Positions 48,901-60,056 are shown, numbered from the stretch's first letter. The stretch is 64,000 nt of DNA from Aristolochia californica (GCA_029961685.1 JARWKL010000012.1:22119227-22183226), one strand, 5' to 3'. The notes: generated from the letters alone by a model not told the origin. Translations and numbers: made by a program.

Positions 48901-50582
48901 CTAGGCGCTCAACAGTGTTACAACTCCTGGATATAGAACACTCTTCAGGCTTTAAGAAATTACAGGGGGCTCCATGATTGTGAAAAGAACTCTTATGAGG
49001 GGGTGGGTCTCTGTAGTCTTTCTCTTGAAGATCAAACCAGGTGCAAAAATGATTAGAAAGTCCACTTTCATTGTTTGGCTGCAGAATCTCATCAGGTAAA
49101 ATTCCTCTACCACTTTCAAAATCTAACAAAGATGGAGACCCCTTGGAGGGTCTTGCCTGTCCAACTTTTTTAACGCCACTTTTTGGCCCCAACCAAGCAG
49201 AGTAACAGTTCAAACACTGCTTGCCATGTGAAAGATTAAACCACATGTTCCCCCCATCATACAGACCATTCTGGCTCGTCTGAACATTGTGTGACATAGA
49301 CTTATGGTTTTTGATATTGACTGGCCCAACTCGATAGTTTCTAACCCGACACTGTGGATTGCCTGACAGGCCATCCGTTCTGACAGAATACCCAGTAGAA
49401 GAGGCTTTTTTAGCATTTCGATTGCTGCAATAATCAGGCGGTACAAAGAATTATACTTTATTCAAGAATAAACCACTGCAGAAATCAAACTTTTGCAAAC
49501 TTTACAGGCTGAACAGTTAGAGAATTCTGCAAACCTTTACCTCGGGTGCAAAGATTTACAAAAACAAGTGCCAGAAAGATCGTAGAAACACAATTTCTAA
49601 TCCGGAAAGTTGGATTTGCTAGCTTTTGGCGTTCAACATTCATATAATTCAAGATTCAATTAAGTTTCATAATCAGGTTCAACAGGACAGCATAGCTTTT
49701 GTCCAAATCGTCGCGAGATTAACCAGAATTTATGATTCTTTTGCAAAACATGGAGTTAAAAATCTATTCGGAAGCATTTTCTGCAGGGAGCAAAAGGGAC
49801 ATCTGATTTAAAAGCGAACTGTCTTGAAATAATGTTAAGCCACAGAATCGTCAAGAGTTTTCCACAAATAGTAAAATAGGTCAATTTAAACCACGGGGTC
49901 TCGTATTTGCTTTACCGAAACAAGATTTCTTGGTTGTTCTCCATTATGGCTCTAAAACCGTTTGGCTTATCTAATCCTCAGAATCCCCAAGAAGTTCAAC
50001 GAGTCAATCGCACGCTAAGATTTTTTAAAATAGCAAGCATAAAAGATTTCACCAGAAATACACAGGTCTCAAGAACTAACGTTTCTACCATGCATGAGTA
50101 CGAAATCGAATCTAAACGACAAGAGACTCCGTTCACGTGGGTTTTCATCATCAAGCTCTACAAGAACAAAGAAGTAGGAGGGCGAATACATACCTGTACC
50201 GGGCATCACACACAAAGACTCTTATCCGTGCGTTTATTCCTTCCGCCAAGAGCCGCTCGTGCTCCTCGATCATCCAGAGCACATCTTCGTCCGTATCAAC
50301 GGAGACCAATGGCTGTTCGCCAGAGCAGTCAGGCTGTGGTAGTTGGTATTTGATGGAAAAAGAATGACACATTGGGCCTAGTTCGGCAATCCTCGACAAT
50401 AGACGAGATATTCCGATATTGCGCTCCAAAGCCAGGATGCGACTCTCACCACCAACGTAACGGAGCTTTCCAGGCCATTGCGATCTTTTCTGAAAGGTGC
50501 CATTGAAGCTACATAAGAGCTTGATCTGTCGCATGGAGGATGGGTGTTTCCACTGCTCTAGGAAATTTGGAGGTTCTTTCAT
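45989..50582 (-). CDS. PB1-domain Raf-like MAPKKK (group B)
   Basis: A serine/threonine protein kinase of the plant Raf-like MAPKKK B group, several of which act upstream of SnRK2 in osmotic and ABA signalling. Ten minus-strand exons: 50194-50582, 48272-49424, 48101-48187, 47842-47997, 47650-47733, 47370-47533, 46755-46902, 46544-46666, 46374-46461, 45989-46155. Phases agree and give 852 residues. The PB1 domain covers ~20-120 ([49 protein letters not shown]). A Ser/Asn-rich linker of ~400 residues is unlike known domains. The kinase domain (~550-845) is complete: [11 protein letters not shown] loop 557-567, VAIK Lys577, alphaC Glu630, HFDLKSHN with Asp708 and Asn713, GDLG in place of DFG (Asp730, as often in this group), and [10 protein letters not shown]. 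The tail [14 protein letters not shown] is normal. The start is the first Met before PB1. At 852 aa it is shorter than many B4 members, so the subgroup is uncertain. Confidence 0.93.
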
Positions 50583-52407
50583 GGCGGACGAGAAAAGCCA
50601 GCAGTGGGAGAGTCCAAGTGTAAGACGACCAGAAATAAAAAAAGGCGCGGCTATTAATAGAGAAAGGAAGAGAAGCCTCTTTTGAAATTACTATTTTATC
50701 ACCATCACAATCTCATTATTCCCACAATTACCTCCTAGAAGAGAAACCTCTTCCGAAACTACCCTTTTATCACAATTAAAATTTCATTACTCCCACAACA
50801 TCTCTTACGAAATTACCCTTTGAACTATGACACTCTTATTTTACATTTTATTTATTTGGAGGGTTTTTCTTTACTTAGCCAACATGTTTCTAGAATCAAT
50901 GAGGCTTGAACAATAGACACTAAAGAATGGGAATTGAACAAAGATATTCTCGCCTTTTTCGATTTGAATTCAGAAAGCATGTCTCAACTATCGCCATTTA
51001 GTAACCATTTTTTTTTTCAAGGTAAAAGATGCTTAATAACCCTTTTTCAAGTGACTCCGGAATTGCATATTGTCATAGGTAACAAAAGCATATATGGAAT
51101 CGAATAATTTCGAATGCTTCTTTAGTGGAGGAACTAAAAACAAAAATATACCTGCATTTTGTATTTCTCTCTTTAGAGGAGGCCAAGTGTCGATGGTGAA
51201 GCATCTTTCTTATTCTTTTGTTTGGGTTGAATTATGAAAGAAACTTGTTTACTTTTGCTAAAGTAAATGGGAATATGTCAGAATATAGAGGCAATGTTGT
51301 GGTGTGAACTTGTTTTTGTTCTTTAACCGAAGATGTCAACAATTTGAGGGTAAAATGGTCATTTCGTTTGAGACCTAACGTGGAAAGTGAAATTGGCTGG
51401 ACGGCGTATGTTTGTAATTAAGGGTTTTATAAGGGGTATTTTCGAAGCTGCATGGAGGAAGTAGGGAGGAGCGCCGAAATCACGAATCGTATCTTCCATT
51501 TGTCTTTTGTACCCTGGGCACCTGGCCGAGAGAATGCCGCCAAGTGGGTTTTCCGTTTGTTCGGGTGAGTGGGCTAATATGAACGGCATGCGTACCTCTC
51601 TCCAACTTTTCCTCGTTAATATGGCGAGGGACCCTATTACTTTGGTGTGGGAGGGGGGGACCGGGCCTTATTAGTAAAGCATCTCAAGCCCAACAAGCAT
51701 CTTAAGCCCAACAATTGAGGCCCCACCACGCCGCCCACCAATTATTTTTGAACAAATCCAATAATTTATTTTGTCATTATTTTACATTTTATTTTAAATA
51801 CAGAATCCTTCTGATGATCGTCTTCTTTTTTATATGAGACGCTTAAAAAGACGCGTAAGTCGTGGCAAAACTTTCTGGTGAGACACGTGGACCACTAAAA
51901 TTCCCTAAAAAGGTTAGGATAATTGATGTCCATGTAATCTTCGGACTCACATAATTCAAAAGGCAGCCACGTAAGTGGTAGGCGGGCCTGACACTCTGAC
52001 GTGATTCGTGCTACGTGGAACCGAACAACTTCTTCATGTGCGAAAGTACTATCATGATATTTACACGTGTCAGGTTGAAGAACCTAATTGGATTATGTGG
52101 GCCCCCAACAAAGTTTCTTTTTCTACTGAAACGGAGTAAAGATTTGGGCCGCTATATCTGTTTTGTCAATAGACGGGCTGTTCAAATGGCCCAGCATAAG
52201 ATGTTAAAAATGAATTTCCTTTTGAGCAACCACGAAATTCTCATTAATTTAGATTTTTAACTACAAGAGAAATACATCGTTCAAGACTCGTCTTCCCCAA
52301 ACGCCTCTGAAGGAAGCAGCCGTGGGGACAACCCTAAAAAACCGAAAAGACGACATCTAATTTGGTAGATAGGCATTTCTCCTACACTTCTCATGCAGCT
52401 TTTTCCT
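50583..52407. other. Kinase promoter side and LEA 3' flank
   Basis: Upstream of the kinase ATG (50583 onwards) there is a partly duplicated stretch (CTCTTTTGAAATTAC and CTCTTCCGAAACTAC near 50680 and 50745). The open frame at 51359-51589 has no family features. 51884-52069 is rich in ACGT cores (separate entry). 52260-52407 should be the LEA 3' UTR. Confidence 0.4.
51884..52069. promoter_or_regulatory. Cluster of ACGT (G-box/ABRE-like) motifs
   Basis: ACGT cores occur in GACACGTGGA (51882-51891), CCACGTAAG (51967-51975), TGACGTGA (51997-52004), CTACGTGGAA (52011-52020) and ACACGTGTC (52063-52071), two of them perfect CACGTG palindromes. It lies ~1.3 kb upstream of the kinase start and ~340 bp beyond the LEA stop. 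Function is inferred only. Confidence 0.4.
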
Positions 52408-53085
52408 TCATTCGCCTTGGTTCTTGTTGCCGCTGTTGTTGGTGTTCTCGTTGGTGTCTCCCATGCCCAAGGTATGCTTCACGGCATCGGCAGCCCCTTG
52501 AGCCATCTGTTTCACCTGCTCTCCTGTCTGCAGATCGAATACCTGATCAGCACTGAAACCCCAACAGATGGATTATACAACATAGAGAAGATATATGCAT
52601 ACCTGCTGGAGGATGCCTGCAGTTTTCTCCTTGCCTGCCTCCGCCGTCCCTTTGGTTTGTTCCAGTTTCTCCCCGAGATAGCTTCCACTCTCTTCCTTGC
52701 TCTCCTTGGCGCGATCTCCCGCGGCTTGGGCGCTCTCGTAACTCTTGTCTTTGGCTGCCCCCATCTTCTCCCGGCTTGCTTGGGTCGTCCCAGAGGCCTT
52801 CTCTTTCGCAGCTTGGGCCGTCCCAGAGGTCTTCTCTTTCGCAGCCTGCGCAGTCTCGGAGGCCTTCTCTTTCGCAGCCCCCAATTTCTCCTTCATCGTG
52901 TCCGTCGTTTGCCTTGTCTTCTCCTGTGAAACGCCAAATAAAATATTATACGAAACCCAGCCAAAATCTCATCGTCTTCATTTCTTAAGAACTTCATCCA
53001 TTACTACCGAAGATGAAGAAAATGCTCTTACCTGGGCCTGTCCCTTGGCTTCTCCAGCCCCGTAGCTCTGCTCGTAAGACGCCAT
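52408..53085 (-). CDS. LEA_4 (group 3) late embryogenesis abundant protein
   Basis: Three minus-strand exons (53032-53085, 52603-52923, 52408-52527) with phase-0 introns encode a 164-residue hydrophilic protein. It starts [18 protein letters not shown]. The middle exon is made of 11-residue repeats of the [11 protein letters not shown] type (about residues 33-75: [20 protein letters not shown], then [15 protein letters not shown]), characteristic of group-3 LEA proteins. These are disordered in water, fold into amphipathic helices on drying, and protect membranes and enzymes. The C-terminal exon ([30 protein letters not shown]) is also family-like. No signal peptide, so cytosolic or nuclear. 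The upstream DNA has several ACGT cores, fitting ABA or drought induction. The long plus-strand frame at 52393-52929 is only the complement of the repeats. Confidence 0.92.
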
Positions 53086-53177
53086 TGTTTCTTGCACTAT
53101 AGCGAATGTGATTATCGACGAATGCTTCGGACCGAAATCGATACTGAATGAACCTGCTGCCTGCTGCTTCCCCGTAC

Positions 53178-53330
53178 CTTTATTGATGGCGAGGTCTTCT
53201 GAGGGGAAGACACGTAGTAGAACACGTCATAAGCAGGTGACAGGTGTTTGACACACGTCGCTGTAGGTACGGACGGTGCATGGACCTAGATGATCCTGGA
53301 CTAACCAATAAAAAACGAAGACGTGGACAA
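53178..53330 (-). promoter_or_regulatory. ABRE-like sites in the LEA promoter
   Basis: Within ~240 bp upstream of the LEA ATG there are four ACGT cores: GACACGTAG (53209-53217), ACACGTCA (53222-53229), ACACACGTCG (53251-53260) and GACGTGGAC (53320-53328). A TATA-like CAATAAAGG lies at ~53178-53187 on the minus strand. Multiple ABREs are usual in ABA-induced LEA promoters; binding is inferred. Confidence 0.55.
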
Positions 53331-54049
53331 TCACTGAGAAAGATTTATGTGAAATACCCCTGCGTCCAGATAGAAAACATATTTATAGAAATAATTTAAA
53401 ATTTTATTAGATAATACTTTTAATGACAATTTATTTTGTTGCTACAAATAATTAATTTTTTTCTGCCAATATTATTTTTTGTTTCCCCAACTTTGCCTTG
53501 TACACCACTTTCTAAGAGGTTTATGTGGTTTACCCTTGAGATGGGGCATAAACCTATAATGCCAAGGCCAAAATCCAAAACATATCAGCTGATATCTGAG
53601 ATGGGAGCATAAACCTATAATGCCAGGGCCATAATCCAAAACATATCGGCCGATATCTAATATGTCTTTGCGAGATGGTCTACCATGTCTGCTAGTATAT
53701 AAGAACATTGAGCAAAGAGAAAAAATAGCAATTAAATGATCACATTGTTGGACATAGATCCTTAGCACAGACGTCATATAGGATGCAATGCAAAGTTTGT
53801 CACATAAAAACTGATGATATTGAGTAGGTAGTGGCTTAGTAAAAAACTCAACCAATTGATATCTACACGCACGAAGTGGGTTTGTAAAACAGGAATGAAG
53901 TTGGTTTGAAATGACAATCGATTTCATTATGTTTGGAGTGATCTTGTAATACAGGATTGGTAATGAGAGCCAATGCATTGTTATTATTGCGAAGCATAAG
54001 AGATTTATTAGAGCAACCTATTATGAAATTAAGTCGTTGATAATGAATG

Positions 54050-54243
54050 TGTTAAAGTCCTAGGCAAACTTCCCAGGAGGTCACCCATCCTAGAATTACT
54101 CTTGCCTAAGTTCGCTTAACTTCGGAGTTCTGATTCAGATACCTAACCAATACAACCCGAAAAGACTAACCGTTTAAGGTGCGGAAAGCAAGTACCAACA
54201 CAGACCACAAACTCTAACAAGAGTGGACGGAACCACTCTCATA
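54050..54243 (-). mobile_element. 5S rRNA-containing insertion (Cassandra-like TRIM solo LTR)
   Basis: The minus strand at 54140-54051 closely matches plant 5S rRNA downstream half: ATCAGAACTCCGAAGTTAAG, then TAGGATGGGTGACCTCCTGG and GAAGT, including box A (AGTTAAGCG, 54113-54121) and box C (GGATGGGTGACC, 54079-54090). Cassandra TRIM retrotransposons are known to carry 5S sequence in their LTRs, with the same CTCCGAAGTTAAGCG and CTAGGATGGGTGACC variants. The insertion is flanked by a 5-bp direct repeat GAATG (54045-54049 and 54244-54248), ends in ACA, and splits a copia RNase H. At 194 bp it is shorter than published Cassandra LTRs (240-350 bp, from memory). It is also a partial 5S pseudogene. 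Confidence 0.72.
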
Positions 54244-54365
54244 GAATGCAAACCAACTTTGTAGTTGTTGAGCAATCATATGTTGTTTAGGACTCTTCTA
54301 GGATATAAAGGTATCACCAAGATAAATACAAAAGTCACGGATAAAGTGGCAAGTTTCAAGATCAT

Positions 54366-56984
54366 TGTTCAATTTCTGAATAAGAGAAATACTTCAATGA
54401 CTTGTTGTAATTTGAGTACTCTGAACCTCTATTTATAATAGAAAAAACATGTAGAATTCAATTACGATTAAACTACCCTTGTTCCAGTTATACCCAAAGT
54501 CCAACACTTAAATATTATTTCTAAAACTATTATACAACTAAACATAATAATAAACTAACATACCTAAAACACTTGTAAGTTGAACCTCTTATGTGAGACC
54601 TTATTCCCATGAGACTCTTCTTAGACTCTAGCCCTGTGAGACTTTCATAGTCTAACTATGAAAGCCATGTAAAAATCTTCCATCCCTACTCTTCAACATC
54701 CTCTCGAGCAAGAGTTTATAACTTTAGCTTGTAATGAAAAATTTCTTTGGTCTTTAATCTTCTTTTGTTGAAAAAATTCTTCATAGATGCAAAAAAAATC
54801 ATCTTTTATTCTCCCTGTTTCATGAATATTTTGGTCACATAAAAATTACCACAATATGTGAAATAAAATACTTCTTTCTTGTACTTCTTGTACTTCTCCC
54901 CCTCAAGCTTGGGATAAAAAATATAGAGACCCAGCATGGACAAAACACAATATGGGAAAAGAAAATCACTCCTAGCCATATTACAAAGCTCCATACACCA
55001 ATCAAAATAGTCATAGTCTGAAACACACTCCACTCAATTTCAAAGGCAGAAAAAACCCAACTTTAAGGCACAACAAAGAGTATCATATTTTTAAGGGTAG
55101 TTCAAACACAAATCACCTCTTGGATGAAGAATAAAATACTTGACTTGAGTTGGATGTTGGGCACACTCTTATACTTTTTTAGGTAGTAAGTGTAGGCATT
55201 GCTTTAAAATGATGAAAATAAAAAGTGATAAATTAAAGAAATACTAGAGAAAAATAACTTAATAGGATGGGGGGGGGGGGGGCGGTGTCGACTATACAAC
55301 ACTCATACTTCCAAACGAATCTAGAATAAATATTGTTTTAAAGAAAAAATAGGGGAGACTATGACTCTAGAAGTCTAAAAATAACTTTACAAACAAGTTT
55401 GATCAATTATGACCTCAATTTTTTTTTCTGGGTTGACCTTAAATGAATCTGGCATAAACCTTTTTTTTATTGAAAAAAATAGGGGAGATTGTGACAGTAG
55501 AAATGTAAATAACTTAATAGACTAGTTTGAAAAATTATGACATTAATTTTTTTTATGGGGGTGACCATAATTTTTTAGACGAAAATGCGAAAGATACACA
55601 TAACAAAAAAAATAAAAAATGAAAACAACATCCAAGCAAGATATTGCATACCTTGAAGAAGCACATCATGGGGTGACTATGTCTAACTACAACTCTTTGA
55701 TTACAAAAAATAATTACCTAAAAAAGTAGGATTCTAAGAGAAAAGGAAACTCAATTCATACTAATGCAGGGAGAGGTAATAGGAAAAAAAATAGAAAAAT
55801 AAGAAATTTTTGGAAGAACTAACTTTTTTTAATTCTGATAATGATATTTACCGTAATATAGATAAAAATTGCTAAAGAAATTAGATTCACAATGCTTTTA
55901 ATTTGATACCTAAGTTGACTTATTGAATATGTTATGACCACTTGATTTGCTTTATTTTGTAGCATGACCCTTCCCAACTCCAATGAGAGTATCTTCTGAC
56001 ATATAGATTAGATTGACATGAAATTTACTCATAAAACTAGACTTCGATTCTTTCATTAATATATAATTTTTCTTCATAAAATATACTTATTTTGAAGGAA
56101 AGAATTTGAAATTTTTTGGACTCTATAATCTGTTCAAACTGAGTACTCTTTCTTTTTTGGCCAACATGATAATTTAGTTTTTCGATATTGATATCTCCCA
56201 CTAAAACTCAAATTGAGATTTAGTTGAATAGATTAAAAAATAGACTTACATATCTTTCTTTTGATATATAATTTTTCATATAAAGTTTTGTCCTTGATGG
56301 CATAAAACTCCTCGAAATTTGAAGCATTATGTAGCTGCTCGAACCTTTCTTGTGGTTTGACCTATGTTGCTTCAAATATCAATTTCACTTTGTAAAAAAC
56401 TCTGATTAACAAAATTATTTTTTATTTATAAACTAGTCTCAAATATCTTTCTAATATTAAATAATTTGTAACATTGAAATTTTAGTATGGAGGTACAAAG
56501 GGCAAGCAAACAATGGGTGCTAGGATAGGAAAGAAATAAAAAGGTAGAATATGAACTTAAAACTACTTGAGATGATAAATAAGAAAAATACCACATTATC
56601 TCTATGGGAACTGAGTTAACTCACATAACCCACTTCGATACCATTTTAAATTTATGAAGAAAAGAAATACTTCAATGGCTTATTGTAATTTGAGTAAATG
56701 AACATCTATTTATAATAGAAAAAAAAAGTAAAATCCAATTATAATTAAACTAGCCTTGTCCCAGTTATACCCAAAGTCCAATACTTAAAAGATTAGTCCT
56801 AATACAATTGAAAAGCTGAACATAAATAAAATATTGATAGAACTAAAACACATTTAAACTGAATCTCGTATGCAAGACGTCATTTCCATGAGACTCTTCT
56901 TAGACTCCACCATATTAATTCTGGCTCTCTGAGACTTCTTATTGTGAGAATCATATAAAACTCTTCTATTCCTACTATTTAACA
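54366..56984 (-). mobile_element. Coding-free LTR retrotransposon (2.6 kb) nested in copia
   Basis: Two LTRs, 56644-56984 (5') and 54366-54698 (3'), each ~335-340 bp, share long blocks: TTGTAATTTGAGTA, CTATTTATAATAGAAAAAA, CCAGTTATACCCAAAGTCCA and CCATGAGACTCTTCTTAGAC. Both start TGTT(A/G)AA.AGTAGG on the minus strand. The 5' LTR adjoins a PBS (TGGTATCGAAGTGGG, ~56629-56643). The ~1.95-kb interior has no recognisable gag or pol but contains at least two degenerate modules (around 56030 and 56190-56470) resembling those of the element at 36590-38231. A GAGGGGGAGA purine tract lies at ~54895-54905 and another just before the 3' LTR. No clean target duplication was found. Non-autonomous, fairly old. 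Confidence 0.72.
55269..55283. repeat. Poly-G run
   Basis: An uninterrupted G homopolymer of about 14, then C and GG, within the interior of the nested LTR element. Confidence 0.8.
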
Positions 56985-57600
56985 TACCAACTATATCAAA
57001 CTCCAAATAACGAGTTAACTGACCCAAATCAATAGTCCCAATGAAACAAGAATGCAAGTTGACCTCGTGACTAACTATTTTTTTTTACATATCTCAAAAT
57101 ATGTTTCAAAGCCTCAAAATGTTGCTGATGGGGAGAGTGCATAGACCGATAAAGCTAATTTGATCAAGAAAGTAATATTAAGATTTTTCAAAGTCAAATA
57201 TTAGAGAGCATCGACTAGACTGTGATACTTTAAAGGAGAGGTAATAGGAGTATCATCCATATTTTAGTTGTAGTTCATGATCTTTCTTATTGAAGTGTTT
57301 CTCATATAATAACTTTACATCCCCAATATAGCCAAAATTACTATTGAAGTATATGCTAGTCAGAATAATATCATCAACATAAACAATAACCAGTGAGTAA
57401 CTGAATTTGTTAGTGAAGAAATAACGACTAATCAAGCAACATGTTGGAATCCAAATTTTTGGAGCATAACATGAAATTTTGAAAACCACGAGCAAGAGGC
57501 TTGCTTCAAACCATACAAAAAATTTCTGAGTGACAAGTATAACCCTGATGATCCAACTCAATAAATCTTATTGATTGTTCCATGAAGATCAAATTCCAAG

Positions 57601-58460
57601 AGAAAATAACATTATCAATTATGTAAAAAAGTGTTAATTGGGACGGATATGGGACCCAAATTTAATTCACATAAATGGTATTCCTCGTTATTAAAACAAC
57701 TTTTTACAAACATTCTTGCCATAGCTTAGCTTACCACACGTGTCACATGGGGATGGGCCATGTGTTCTCCTACCCGATCGCACATTCCCTCTGTGATGCA
57801 CATGCTCAGCTTGGTCGATGCACCATTCAACCACGCCGGCCTCTTTGTCCTCTTCAATCCCGCCGAATAAACGCGTGCCAGCTTTCCTAAATGAGGCGGA
57901 AATGCGGCTTTACGAGCTATTGAAAACCGAATTAAATGAAGAAATTAATCAATTTAATCACATGATCTGTCCGCTTTTATTTACCACTATCTTCTGCCCA
58001 CTCTCGTAAGCTTGCCTCAACCTTCAAAATCAGCTCCTTTTGATCGGAGGCCGTAGAGGTGTAATTAACCGGCCATAAATCACGCAAATAAATGGTTAGT
58101 TTTTCCGGCAGGCAACAGAGCTGTGCGCCGCCACGATTCCGGTAAAAGAGGAAACCTTTTCTAAATGCCGCAGATTCCTGTCCCTGTAAAAAATCTGCAT
58201 TCTCGGCGCTTTCCCTGATGCAATGTGGAATGTACTAAAAGAGGTAACCCACGGAGCTCTTTCTAGGTTTCTAACGTGCGGTGACAGTTTGGGCTGATCG
58301 GTGAAGAGACAGCTCGTGGCGTCTGCGCTGGATCTTTCTGTAAAGAAACGATCCTCCTCGGTCTTCGGTTCGTCCAAGCGGTCGAGAGGGACGACAGCTC
58401 ACGAGGCGCGGGAGCGACGAGCGTGCTTCGGAACCGCAACCGGTAATTTTGGACCGCTTG
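57601..58460. other. Intergenic DNA between copia remnant and BOR promoter
   Basis: Becomes GC-richer from ~57720. Several short overlapping frames on both strands (57675-58009, 58096-58377) show no family features. Part of it is likely distal promoter of the boron transporter. Confidence 0.35.
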
Positions 58461-58462
58461 TC

Positions 58463-58545
58463 CACGTGGCGTCCACCCCGCTCGTCTCGGCTTCTCCTGC
58501 GCAGGAAAACGAGAAGCATAAAAAATTGACAAAACACGAAAAGGT
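58463..58545 (+). promoter_or_regulatory. Putative core promoter of the boron transporter
   Basis: A perfect G-box (CCACGTGG) at 58462-58469 lies ~50 bp upstream of a TATA-like CATAAAAAATT at 58516-58526, followed by a C/T-rich stretch (CTCGTCTCTCTCTCTCC near 58663-58680) typical of plant 5' leaders. The transcription start is not fixed. Confidence 0.4.
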
Positions 58546-58726
58546 GGACCCACCTTCTCCGCGCGGTTTTTCGAAGAAGAGGCCGAGGTGCGGTTCTTCT
58601 TCCCTCGCTTCGAACTGAAGCGGGGAACGCATTGAAACCCCTCCCGGCAACTCTTCTGGCCTCGTCTCTCTCTCTCCTTCGTCTTCCATTTTCTCCGCTC
58701 CCACTCCTTCATTGTGCTCAAACTTG

Positions 58727-58779
58727 ATGCGTTTTCATTCGTCTGGTTGCTTATTATCCGCTCTGTTATGAGAGAGTAA
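58727..58779 (+). promoter_or_regulatory. Two overlapping upstream ORFs in the BOR 5' leader
   Basis: uORF1 (58727-58771) encodes 14 residues, MRFHSSGCLLSALL. Its stop TGA overlaps the ATG of uORF2 (58768-58779, Met-Arg-Glu-stop) as ATGA. If the mRNA starts upstream of 58727, as the leader composition suggests, ribosomes would meet both before the main ATG at 60057. Boron-dependent uORFs are known in Arabidopsis BOR1 and NIP5;1 transcripts (AUGUAA type), but these are not that exact type. Confidence 0.45.
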
Positions 58780-58844
58780 GACGTCGAAAAGCTCTTTCTT
58801 CTCCTTCCTTGCCTTTAGAGACGGTTGTTTCACCAGATTTCGGT

Positions 58845-60054
58845 ATTCTTCTTCCTTTTTATCATTTTTCTGCATGTGTTGCATTTACAGGGTTCGGTTT
58901 CTGTTTAATGTTGAAGTAGCTTTACAGAGGTGATGTTTTTTCGTCGAGGATTTATGTGTTTCTATCATGATTAGTTTAGTACGATAACGGTGCTACATTA
59001 GGATCTTATATTTTCATTGTATAACTTTTGTTTGATCGATTAATGTTGTTCCTTTTGGAGGCTTTTCTTTTTTCCGTATGTGTGATTTTTCGGTCGGAAA
59101 GTAATTAAATGAATGATCTTCAATATGAAAGACCTTTTCTATTGAGAATTCGCTGTGTTTTCAAATTCCGAAGCAAATGTCTTATTTGGTTGGATTAGTC
59201 GAGCTCCGTGGCGTTCTTTTTTTATACGGACAGAGCTGGAAAATTAGTTTCTTGTCAAAGATCTATTAGACAGAGGTTGTCTTTCTTACTGAAACTTGTC
59301 GTTTTTCAGACTTATCGATTTTGTCTACTTTGAAGTTAATGCATCTTCGTTTTCGTATACTGCTTAAGAGAATATTAATGGACTGTATGTTCTTGTATAG
59401 TTTTCAGAGCTCACGGTTTTCTTTATGATTTTTGGCCTTGTTTCCCTTTCACAAATTCAAATGTTATTCAGTGTATAGATATATACATTTTCTCAGGCCT
59501 GATTAAATGGAATGCAGGCATAAGCTCCTTGTCTCTCTATTCATGTTTTCTCGAAGCTTATCAGAATGACCAACCACCTCTCTCCGTTCAACCAGAGAGG
59601 ATAAAGAGCTCATTATGTCGGCTTTTTTCTAATTGGATCATGTTCTGGTGCCTCTGTTCTGCTTTCATTCCTTCGGCTGTTCTATCCATGTTAAAACATT
59701 GGCCGAAGTGTCACAAATATTTCTAGTTTTTGTTATTTGTGCAAAGGAAATCAAGAGAGTTTCATTTTCTTAAACATGTGTTTAAAGGTCAATTTTCTTT
59801 TCCAACAATTGAGGCTACAAAGTTATCCCTCTGTATTGAGTATGTCTACATTTTTCTTTCTTCTATGTCTGAAGTTTTAACCAGTTCAAGCTTTTCTCGG
59901 AACTTGTTTGGTTTTTAAGTCGTGTTGTAGTTTCACTTTGGTTCGCATCTTAGATCCAAGTTTCTGATTTATAATTTAATTCCCTCAAATTAGGCTTGTG
60001 ATTTGCATGAATTTGTTGTGATAACGCTGATTCTATTTGATGTTTAACAACCAG
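58845..60054 (+). other. Putative 5'-UTR intron of BOR
   Basis: T-rich sequence with intron texture between the leader and the coding start. The acceptor TTTAACAACCAG ends at 60054, two bases before the ATG. The donor is probably TTTCG/GTATTC near 58844, but this is a guess among several GT sites. No coding exon is visible inside. Confidence 0.45.
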
Positions 60055-60056
60055 TA

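Larger units (their letters stand above)
53470..57600 (-). mobile_element. Ty1/copia remnant interrupted by two later insertions
   Basis: Minus-strand RT lies at 57600-57253 (open frame with SYSLVIVYVDDIILTSIYF, the YVDD block) and continues degraded to ~57000 (VDALQYLTL-like). After the inner LTR element (54366-56984), RNase H resumes at ~54360 (RDFCIYLGDTFIS then KSPKQ). It is split again by a 194-bp insertion (54050-54243) and goes on to ~53720 (NNNNALALITNPVLQDHSKH then NEIDCHF and, in another frame, LVEFFTKPLPTQYHQFLCDK). Stops and frameshifts throughout. No LTRs of the outer element were identified. Confidence 0.7.

Noticed and set aside
52393..52929. 178-codon plus-strand open frame, Leu/Arg/Gly-rich
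   Set aside because: It is the reverse complement of the LEA 11-mer repeats; the minus strand gives a complete spliced LEA_4 protein.
54051..54140. Functional 5S rRNA gene
   Set aside because: Only the downstream ~90 bp match, with many substitutions, single copy and inside a transposon.
58263..58721. Basic 152-codon minus-strand frame and its overlaps
   Set aside because: GC-rich promoter and leader DNA of the boron transporter gives several overlapping open frames with no family features.
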